Part shown: in pieces, positions 54,539 through 61,122 of the stretch | Layout of the letters: the number at the start of each line of letters is the position of its first letter | How positions within the stretch are numbered: the stretch's first letter is position 1 | Assembly: GCF_002902285.1 (NCBI RefSeq) | Contig: NZ_PPRU01000035.1 | Span: 20,648-84,647 of the forward strand | Source: Staphylococcus simulans | GTDB taxonomy: Bacteria > Bacillota > Bacilli > Staphylococcales > Staphylococcaceae | Length of the DNA: 64,000 nt | Reading direction: 5' to 3' | Program-made: the position numbers and the translations under genes | Notes under the pieces: model-generated | What the model saw: the letters and a program-made list of their open reading frames with translations, nothing else | Told to the model about the DNA's origin: nothing | The model's database searches: none

Positions 54539-55969
54539 ATGTCAACTAAGATTAAAGACCTAGAGTTAGAAGCATCTGAGTTAACAAGAACAACACATCA
54601 ATTAGGAATTCCAGTGATGATTCTTTTCGAGGGTGTACCTGCGGCAGGGAAAACACGTTTATCTAATGAATTATTATTAACTTTGGATGCGAAATACTCG
54701 AGCTTTATTGCGACCGCATCACCGACACCAGAAAATTTACGTTACCAATTCTTACAAAAGTATTGGAACACATTACCAGGCAAAGGAGATATTAATATTT
54801 ATTTCCGTAGCTGGTATGCGCACTATATTGATTACAAAGTAAATGGGATTAAGCATTTACAGTACAAAGATTATCATGTATTGCGTGATCAAATTGATGC
54901 TTTTGAAACGATGCTTGAAAACGACCAATACGAAATCATTAAATTTTATATTGAAATTGATGAACAAAAACGCCAAGAACATATTAGACAAACGAAAGAA
55001 AATCCTCTTACAAGATGGAAAGCACAAGAATATGAAAATGTTATTCCGGATGATATTTATCTTGAAGAAATGCGTGAAATTCTTCAAGATCCAACTCAAA
55101 AAGATTGGAAGATTATTGATTATACGGATGGAGAAGCGGCTACTATTTTAATGTATGAACACATTATCAAACGCCTTAAAAAAGCGATTAAAGCTTATCA
55201 CGAACGTGTTCAAACACGTGATGGTTTATTTACTGAAGGGTATACAACAGATGTTTTCGATAATCCATTAGAAAAAGTCAGTAAATCAGAGTACAAAACA
55301 CAAATAGAAAAACTTCAAGCACGTATGTTAGAAATTCAATTTGCGTTATATGAACGAAAAATTCCATTAATTTTAGTGTTTGAAGGTATGGATGCGGCAG
55401 GTAAAGGCGGTAATATTAAACGCATTCGTGAGAAACTTGATCCGACGGGTTATGAAGTCAATGCGATTAGTGCACCTACAGATGTTGAACTTGCACACCA
55501 ATACTTATGGCGTTTTGCGCGAGATATGCCACGAACAGGACATATTGAACTTTTTGACCGCAGTTGGTATGGCCGTGTACTGGTAGAACGTGTAGAAGGT
55601 TTTGCGACAACGGATGAATGGCAACGTGCTTATCATGAAATTAATGACTTTGAAAAAATGTGGACAGATGAAGGAGCAATTCTGTTAAAATTCTTCTTAA
55701 GCTTAGATAAAGATGTTCAGTTAGAACGTTTTAAAGCTAGAGAAGAAAATCCGGATAAACAATGGAAGATTACGGATGAGGATTGGCGCAACCGTGAAAA
55801 GTGGGATTTATATTTAGAAGCCAGTGCGGATATGATTCAAAAAACCGATACTCATAATGCACCATGGTATGTTGTGCCAGCTGATCATAAGAAAACAGCG
55901 CGTATTGCGGTATTAAAACGTATTATTAAAACATGTGAAACTGCTTTGTGGGGCGTACACCACGATTAA
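54539..55969 (+). CDS. Two-domain PPK2 (polyphosphate:AMP phosphotransferase type)
   Basis: A 476-residue protein of two fused PPK2 domains. ATG at 54539 chosen with GGGGTG upstream. The N-terminal domain has a Walker A FEGVPAAGKTRLS (about 30-42) but its later motif reads FRSWYAHYI, lacking the Asp of the usual DRSWY. The C-terminal domain is canonical: FEGMDAAGKGGNIKR (about 281-295) and LFDRSWYGRVLVERVEG. This matches the two-domain class II PPK2 enzymes that make ADP from AMP and polyphosphate, in which the C-terminal half is catalytic. The substrate class is inferred from architecture. Confidence 0.88.
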   Translation: MSTKIKDLELEASELTRTTHQLGIPVMILFEGVPAAGKTRLSNELLLTLDAKYSSFIATASPTPENLRYQFLQKYWNTLPGKGDINIYFRSWYAHYIDYKVNGIKHLQYKDYHVLRDQIDAFETMLENDQYEIIKFYIEIDEQKRQEHIRQTKENPLTRWKAQEYENVIPDDIYLEEMREILQDPTQKDWKIIDYTDGEAATILMYEHIIKRLKKAIKAYHERVQTRDGLFTEGYTTDVFDNPLEKVSKSEYKTQIEKLQARMLEIQFALYERKIPLILVFEGMDAAGKGGNIKRIREKLDPTGYEVNAISAPTDVELAHQYLWRFARDMPRTGHIELFDRSWYGRVLVERVEGFATTDEWQRAYHEINDFEKMWTDEGAILLKFFLSLDKDVQLERFKAREENPDKQWKITDEDWRNREKWDLYLEASADMIQKTDTHNAPWYVVPADHKKTARIAVLKRIIKTCETALWGVHHD

Positions 55970-56064
55970 AGACTGATATACTAGTGTGAAGTATAAAGTT
56001 AATTACGGGATATATTGTCAATGGATAGAAAAGAAACAATGGCAAGAAGGGGGAGAAGAAAATA

Positions 56065-57024
56065 ATGGCGAGAAATTATTCTAGAACCTATTATTTTCAT
56101 CATGTGGAACATCGCAAAATTCAACAAAGTTCTAAGAAAACACTGTGGTTATCTTTAATTATTACGTTATTCTTTACATTTGTTGAATTTATAGGAGGTA
56201 TTGTGTCGAACTCACTGGCACTTTTATCAGACTCCTTCCACATGCTCAGTGACGTTTTAGCACTGGGGTTATCAATGGTCGCAATTTATTTATCAAGCAG
56301 GCAGCCGACTGACCGTTTTACTTATGGGTTTTTAAGGTTCGAAGTTATCGCTGCTTTCTTGAACGGACTGGCACTTGTAGTGATTTCACTGTGGATTTTT
56401 TATGAAGCTATTATGCGTATGATTTTCCCGAGAGAAATTGAAAGTGGACTAATGTTAGTGATTGCGGTAATTGGTTTAATCGTTAATATTGTATTAACGT
56501 GGTTACTGTATCATTCTTTAAAATCTGAAGAAAATATCAATATTCAAAGTGCATTATGGCATTTCTTTGGTGACTTATTAAATTCAGTGGGTGTCATCTT
56601 AGCAGTGATTTTAATTAAATTGACTGGTATTCAAATGATTGACCCGATTTTAAGTATTGTCATTTCAGCAGTTTTATTAAATGGTGGTTATAAAATTTTG
56701 AAAAATGCGTGGATGATTTTAATGGAATCTGTGCCAGAAGGTTTAGATGTCGATCAAATCATGGATGATATGAAAAAAGCAGAACATGTTTTAGATGTGC
56801 ATGAATTCCATTTATGGAGTGTAACTTCTGATCAGTATTCATTATCTGCACATGTGGTATTAGATAGTAAAGATAGCCAGGATGCATATCGCATCATCAA
56901 CCAGTTAGAGCAATTATTAAAAACAAAGTATGGCTTACATCATACAACGTTACAGATTGAACATCTAGATTTGAATCACTTAGATGAAAATTATTTTGAG
57001 CAATTTGAAGATGAAAAAGCATAA
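56065..57024 (+). CDS. Cation diffusion facilitator (zinc/cobalt exporter)
   Basis: A 319-residue CDF-family antiporter. There are six transmembrane helices, with metal-site residues in helix 2 (SDSFHMLSDVLAL) and helix 5 (ALWHFFGDLLNSVGV). A cytoplasmic C-terminal domain follows (from about residue 215) with HEFHLWSVTSDQYSLSAHVVL. It resembles CzcD/CzrB. No ArsR-type repressor is adjacent, unlike the czrAB layout of S. aureus, so regulation is unclear. AAGGGGGAG lies upstream. Confidence 0.92.
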   Translation: MARNYSRTYYFHHVEHRKIQQSSKKTLWLSLIITLFFTFVEFIGGIVSNSLALLSDSFHMLSDVLALGLSMVAIYLSSRQPTDRFTYGFLRFEVIAAFLNGLALVVISLWIFYEAIMRMIFPREIESGLMLVIAVIGLIVNIVLTWLLYHSLKSEENINIQSALWHFFGDLLNSVGVILAVILIKLTGIQMIDPILSIVISAVLLNGGYKILKNAWMILMESVPEGLDVDQIMDDMKKAEHVLDVHEFHLWSVTSDQYSLSAHVVLDSKDSQDAYRIINQLEQLLKTKYGLHHTTLQIEHLDLNHLDENYFEQFEDEKA

Positions 57025-57064
57025 ATATGTGTGATTCAATTCTCTTTTGGGTAATATAATAAGT

Positions 57065-57090
57065 ACGGTTATAAAATTCAACCGTTTGTT
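57065..57090 (+). terminator. Weak terminator after CDF gene
   Basis: ACGGTT (57065-57070) pairs with AACCGT (57080-57085), tail TTGTTTAG. Short stem, imperfect T tract. Confidence 0.4.
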
Positions 57091-57131
57091 TAGTTGATAT
57101 AAGACAAAACATAACTAAAGGAGGCTATATT

Positions 57132-57239
57132 ATGGCTGAAGAGAAAAAAGGTTCAATCCAAGGACGCGTAGTAGACGAAACTAAAGAGCAAGCGAAAAAG
57201 CAAAAAGAAAAATTAGAAAAGAAAAACGAAGATAAATAA
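57132..57239 (+). CDS. Very small charged protein, 35 aa
   Basis: A 35-residue protein starting MAEEKKGSIQGRVVDETKEQ and ending KKNEDK. It is almost wholly Lys/Glu/Gln, predicted as one long charged helix. AAAGGAGGC lies ideally before the ATG, and a strong terminator begins just after the stop, so it is very likely translated. Similar tiny helical proteins in staphylococci are stress-induced (CsbD-like tone), but no family can be assigned. Confidence 0.7.
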   Translation: MAEEKKGSIQGRVVDETKEQAKKQKEKLEKKNEDK

Positions 57240-57242
57240 TAA

Positions 57243-57274
57243 AAAACGGGCAGCCATTAAGGTTGCCCGTTTTT
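57243..57274. terminator. Bidirectional terminator
   Basis: AAAACGGGCA (57243-57252) pairs with TGCCCGTTTT (57264-57273), inner CC/GG, A and T tracts on both sides. Confidence 0.92.
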
Positions 57275-57280
57275 ATATGA

Positions 57281-57907
57281 TTAAAATTGTTTTGCGAATT
57301 GTTCTGCTTGTTGAATCGCATTTAGTTTAATTTCTTCTGCATTTTCTGGTTCTGCATTGTGACCTTCAATTGCGATTAAACTAATATCAGGTACACCCAT
57401 GAATGCTAGGATAGTACGGATATAACGGTCGCCTAATTCAAAGTCAGCTGCTGGACCTTCGCTGTAGTAGCCGCCACGTGATTGGATATGCAATGCTGCT
57501 TTATCTGTTAATAAGCCTTGTGGACCTTCAGCAGTGTATTTGAATGTTTTACCAGCAACTGCGACTGCGTCGAAATAACGTTTAACTGCAGGAGGGAATG
57601 ATAAGTTCCACATTGGTGTAACGAAAACATATTTATCTGCCGCTACGAATTGATCTACAAGTTCAGTTAAACGGTTAACTTTTTGTTGTTCTGAATCTGT
57701 TAATGTTTCGCCAGATTGTAATTTACCCCAACCTGAAAATACTTCAGCATCGATTTCAGGTACTTCATCTTTAAATAAGTCGATGTGAACGACTTCATCT
57801 TCAGGGTGTTCTGCTTTGTAAGTATCAATAAAAGCTTTTCCAACTGCCATTGAGTTAGAAACCATTTCATCTAATGGGTGTGCAGTGATATATAAAACTT
57901 GTGACAT
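57281..57907 (-). CDS. azoR: FMN-dependent NADH-azoreductase/quinone reductase
   Basis: A 208-residue flavodoxin-fold enzyme. [23 protein letters not shown] at the N-terminus and [24 protein letters not shown] (about residues 95-118) are the FMN-binding motifs of Azo[12 protein letters not shown] and [12 protein letters not shown] complete the family pattern. It reduces azo dyes and quinones with NADH, defending against thiol stress. Codon bias indicates good expression. The minus-strand start is preceded by AAAAAGGATGATT. Confidence 0.93.
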   Translation of the reverse strand: MSQVLYITAHPLDEMVSNSMAVGKAFIDTYKAEHPEDEVVHIDLFKDEVPEIDAEVFSGWGKLQSGETLTDSEQQKVNRLTELVDQFVAADKYVFVTPMWNLSFPPAVKRYFDAVAVAGKTFKYTAEGPQGLLTDKAALHIQSRGGYYSEGPAADFELGDRYIRTILAFMGVPDISLIAIEGHNAEPENAEEIKLNAIQQAEQFAKQF

Positions 57908-58109
57908 TAATAATCATCCTTTTTCATGTAATGTAAGATATATTTATTATACTAGGTACAATTACTATATGTAAAGGGTAAAGTTTTCACTTTTGGTGCA
58001 TCTTAAAGAAATGAAATAAGTAGATTTAGTGAACAAGTAAGTTTAAAGTGGAGTGTGTTCTAGGGTTAGGTTTATAATATTTTTGAAATTCATACCTAGA
58101 GGTGAAGTG

Positions 58110-58415
58110 ATGAAGAATTTAATCATCGGTACATTATTATTTTTGTTAGTAGTGGGTTCAGGTTTGTATACGATTAAAGCTGAAATGCAGAATGATGCGA
58201 AGGCAGCAGCAACACAAAAATATAAAGTCAAAGGTATAACAACAGAAAAACAATTAAAAGCATTCTTTAATGATCCGAAGAAAACAGAAGCACAAAAGTT
58301 AGGCGCATATGAGACAGCTGTCGAAAATAAAGTCATTCCTCGCAGTCCGCATTTTCAAAGTGCTGATGCAGCATATAAAGAATCTATGAAGTTGAAACAC
58401 CATAAGCAACAATAA
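58110..58415 (+). CDS. Small exported or membrane-anchored protein, 101 aa
   Basis: Starts at the ATG at 58110, preceded by AGAGGTGAAG. The N-terminus KNLIIGTLLFLLVVGSGLYTIKA is a signal peptide or single membrane anchor, and the rest is a Lys/Ala/Gln-rich soluble region ending in KLKHHKQQ. No family recognised. It is monocistronic, upstream of and convergent with another small membrane protein. Confidence 0.65.
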   Translation: MKNLIIGTLLFLLVVGSGLYTIKAEMQNDAKAAATQKYKVKGITTEKQLKAFFNDPKKTEAQKLGAYETAVENKVIPRSPHFQSADAAYKESMKLKHHKQQ

Positions 58416-58418
58416 AAT

Positions 58419-58467
58419 AAAATCATCATTTATAAAGTAAGTGACAGGCTTTATAAATGATGATTTT
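58419..58467. terminator. Bidirectional terminator
   Basis: An 18-bp perfect stem AAAATCATCATTTATAAA (58419-58436) with its complement at 58450-58467, between two convergent small genes. Confidence 0.85.
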
Positions 58468-58705
58468 ATGTTAAATGTAGAAAATTTTTGATTTCATCTA
58501 GTGAAGGAAGTTGTTCAGTATAATATTCAAGGTTTTGAAGTAAAGGTTGATTATCTGACCATTGTTGAATTTGACTTAAGAAAGTACCATTAAAAATTTG
58601 ACCATAGAAATGTAGGAAGTTAGATAAATAATTGCCTTCTTGCCATACTTTGTAAGTTCCGATAAGTGCTAATATAAAAACGATTCCTTTAAATAAATTC
58701 CACAT
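58466..58705 (-). CDS. Small membrane-anchored protein, 79 aa
   Basis: A 79-residue protein with an N-terminal membrane segment (LFKGIVFILALIGTYKVW) and a soluble aromatic-rich remainder ending SLDEIKNFLHLT. AAGGAGAAAGACG precedes the ATG on the minus strand. A terminator follows directly. No family recognised. Divergent from srtA. Confidence 0.68.
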   Translation of the reverse strand: MWNLFKGIVFILALIGTYKVWQEGNYLSNFLHFYGQIFNGTFLSQIQQWSDNQPLLQNLEYYTEQLPSLDEIKNFLHLT

Positions 58706-58859
58706 CGTCTTTCTCCTTGAAAATAGTTTGTTATCTAATTAATTGTATAACATTTTTATTGTGATTGCTAGTGAGCGCATTGCTCTATATGAATATTGAA
58801 AACCATGTTATAATGAATGAAATTCACAGCATGAGTCGAACTGAATTAGGAGGTTTACA

Positions 58860-59468
58860 ATGGGTAAATGGAAATCACGGTTATTTACATTAGTGGGTGT
58901 CTTACTTATTTTAGCGGGCATCTTTATGGTGTTTAAACCACAAATCAACCACTTTATAGCTGGTAAAGAAAATGAAGCGAAAATAGAACAATACGATAAA
59001 CAACAAGCCTCAAAAAAACAAGAGAAAAAAGAAGTGCCGCAAGTTCCTAAAGATAAATCACAATTGGTAGGGTATATTGATATACCAAGTGTGAATATTA
59101 AAGAAGCGGTTTATCCTGGTGAAGCAACACCTGAACAATTAAACAGAGGTGTCAGCTTAGCCGAAGAGGATGAATCATTAGATCAACAAAACATAGCGAT
59201 TGCCGGTCATACAAATACATCAGGCAACTATCAATTTACAAATTTACACAAAGTAAAAAAAGGTGCAAAAGTCACTTTTAAGGTCGGCAAAGAAACACGT
59301 AAATATAAAATCACAAAGATTAAAGACGTAAAACCTACTGAAATTAGTGTGTTAGCTGAACAGAAAAAGAAAAAAGATCAATTAACATTAATTACATGTG
59401 ATGATTATAATCCACAAACTGGCGAGTGGGAAACACGTAGTATTTATACTGCTGAAAGAGTTGCATAA
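58860..59468 (+). CDS. srtA: Sortase A
   Basis: A 202-residue class A sortase anchoring LPXTG proteins to peptidoglycan. The N-terminal membrane anchor is at residues 7-25. The catalytic His117 is in IAIAGHTNT, Cys180 in LTLITCDDYN and Arg193 in WETRSIY, almost the same spacing as the S. aureus enzyme. Likely substrates in this window are the Sdr-type adhesin at 61.1 kb and the LPAAG protein at 18.6 kb. AGGAGG precedes the start. Confidence 0.96.
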   Translation: MGKWKSRLFTLVGVLLILAGIFMVFKPQINHFIAGKENEAKIEQYDKQQASKKQEKKEVPQVPKDKSQLVGYIDIPSVNIKEAVYPGEATPEQLNRGVSLAEEDESLDQQNIAIAGHTNTSGNYQFTNLHKVKKGAKVTFKVGKETRKYKITKIKDVKPTEISVLAEQKKKKDQLTLITCDDYNPQTGEWETRSIYTAERVA

Positions 59469-59474
59469 TAAGAA

Positions 59475-59514
59475 AGACCTGAGACAACGATAACAGTCTC
59501 AGGTCTATTTTTTT
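59475..59514 (+). terminator. Intrinsic terminator after srtA
   Basis: AGACCTGAGAC (59475-59485) pairs with GTCTCAGGTCT (59496-59506), then A and a T run. Confidence 0.92.
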
Positions 59515-59526
59515 ATGTTTCTACTA

Positions 59527-60537
59527 TTATGCTTCTAATTTCTGTGTGATTTGTTCGGCAGTATCTTCAGGTAAATTACTGTGATCAATTTCAAAACCTA
59601 AGTCTTGAATCATGCGATAATCCATTTCATTCGGCTGACCACCTGTAATTAAGTAATCACCTACAAAAATTGAGTTAGCTGCTAGTAATGCTAAAGGTTG
59701 GAGTGATTGTAAGTTGATTTCACGTCCGCCTGCAATTCTAATTTCTTTAGTTGGATTAACCAAACGGAATAAAGCAATGATTCGTAAACATTTCATAGGT
59801 GTAAGTTCGTCCATCTCTCCGAACTTTGTGCCTTGAATAGGATGTAAGAAATTAATAGGAATACTGTCTGCATCAATTTCTTTTAAGGCAAAGGCCATAT
59901 CAATTCTATCTTGATCTGTTTCACCCATGCCGCAGATAACGCCAGAGCAAGGTGATATATGATGTGCTTTCATAATTTCTACAGTATTCACACGTTGTTC
60001 ATAGGAGTGGGTTGTGACTACAGTATCATGATAATTTTCACTTGTATTTAAGTTATGGTTGTAACGATCAACACCTGCATCTTTTAAACGTTGTGCTTGA
60101 TCATCATTTGCGATGCCTAAACATGCACAAACTTTTAATTCAGGATGCGTTTGTTTGATTTGTTTCACTGATGAAGTGATATGGTCAACTTCTTTATCAC
60201 TAGGACCACGACCGCTCATCACAATACAGTATGTACCTATTTGATGTTCAGCAGCAGCATTTGCGCCAGCCACAATGTCATTTTCAGGAATCAAAGCATA
60301 ACGGTCTTTTCTTTTCATATCCCTTGATTGACCACAGTACCCACAATCTTCAGGACAGATACCACTCTTCGCATTTAAAATCATATTCAGTTTTACTTTC
60401 TTTCCGTAATAATGTTTTCGAATAGCATAAGCCTCATCTAATAATGTCATCGTATCAATAGATTTATCTGTATATAAATTATAGGCTTCTTCTTTAGTGA
60501 GTGATTTACCGTTTAAAATATCTTGTGCAATTTGCAT
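59527..60537 (-). CDS. bioB: Biotin synthase
   Basis: A 336-residue radical-SAM enzyme inserting sulphur into dethiobiotin. ATG at 60537 ([10 protein letters not shown]) chosen because AAAGGAGA lies 8 bp upstream. The 4Fe-4S motif [14 protein letters not shown] is around residues 54-67. The 2Fe-2S ligands lie in [14 protein letters not shown] and the conserved Arg of IRIAGGRE. It stands alone in this window; bioA/bioD are not seen. A BirA-type operator lies upstream. Confidence 0.96.
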   Translation of the reverse strand: MQIAQDILNGKSLTKEEAYNLYTDKSIDTMTLLDEAYAIRKHYYGKKVKLNMILNAKSGICPEDCGYCGQSRDMKRKDRYALIPENDIVAGANAAAEHQIGTYCIVMSGRGPSDKEVDHITSSVKQIKQTHPELKVCACLGIANDDQAQRLKDAGVDRYNHNLNTSENYHDTVVTTHSYEQRVNTVEIMKAHHISPCSGVICGMGETDQDRIDMAFALKEIDADSIPINFLHPIQGTKFGEMDELTPMKCLRIIALFRLVNPTKEIRIAGGREINLQSLQPLALLAANSIFVGDYLITGGQPNEMDYRMIQDLGFEIDHSNLPEDTAEQITQKLEA

Positions 60538-60568
60538 AATCGAGATCTCCTTTATAGTGAAATTCAAT

Positions 60569-60599
60569 ATGTAAACTTATTAATATTTTAAGTTTGCAT
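60569..60599 (-). promoter_or_regulatory. Probable BirA operator of bioB
   Basis: ATGTAAACTTA (60569-60579) and TAAGTTTGCAT (60589-60599) form an inverted repeat matching 10 of 11 positions, 32 bp upstream of bioB. The half-site and spacing resemble the BirA box of Gram-positive biotin genes. Confidence 0.75.
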
Positions 60600-61122
60600 T
60601 TGTGCAGAAGGATATGCAAGTGAAGATTTTTATGTGAAAGGGATGTTTTACAATATTTAAATTGTCAAAGTTAGGACATTTAAATCAAAAAATACAAAAG
60701 AAATCATCTAAATGTGTCTAAATTGTGACAAATGTAAACGCTTTATTAAGGACGCAAATGATTTATATTTAGGTTTAATTAGAAAACTATAGAGTAAAGT
60801 AACTCAAATCATTGTAGTAATATATATAAACGAAATAAATTGAGTTCAATTGCATCGTGTAGATTTGACCGACTTACAGATGATTTTTCATTAACATAAT
60901 TATACATTCAACCAAAAAATTTCATGCAGTTAAGTTTTTGTTGTTGAAATGTGTGGTTCTACAAAATTTACGAAATATAAATAAATAGTTATACAAAGTT
61001 TTTTGAAACTATGCTAATATTTACATACACTAGTTTTTTGAAAACTTAGGCAAGTGGTAAACAATATATGTAACAATTGGACATGGGAAATTTTTTAATA
61101 TTGGAAAGGGGTTATATCTTTA
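60600..61122 (+). other. About 520-bp AT-rich region upstream of the Sdr gene
   Basis: No ORF. It includes a near-cre TGTAAACGCTTTAT (60733-60746, 12 of 14) and an extended -10 TGCTAATAT (61012-61020). Two copies of the 12-mer AGTTTTTTGAAA (around 60997 and 61030) flank that -10, suggesting a regulator-binding direct repeat. GGAAAGGGG precedes the ATG. Confidence 0.5.

Noticed and set aside
58053..58109. An earlier TTG start for the small exported protein at 58.1 kb.
   Set aside because: The extension has no ribosome binding site and would bury the signal peptide; ATG at 58110 has AGAGGTGAAG.
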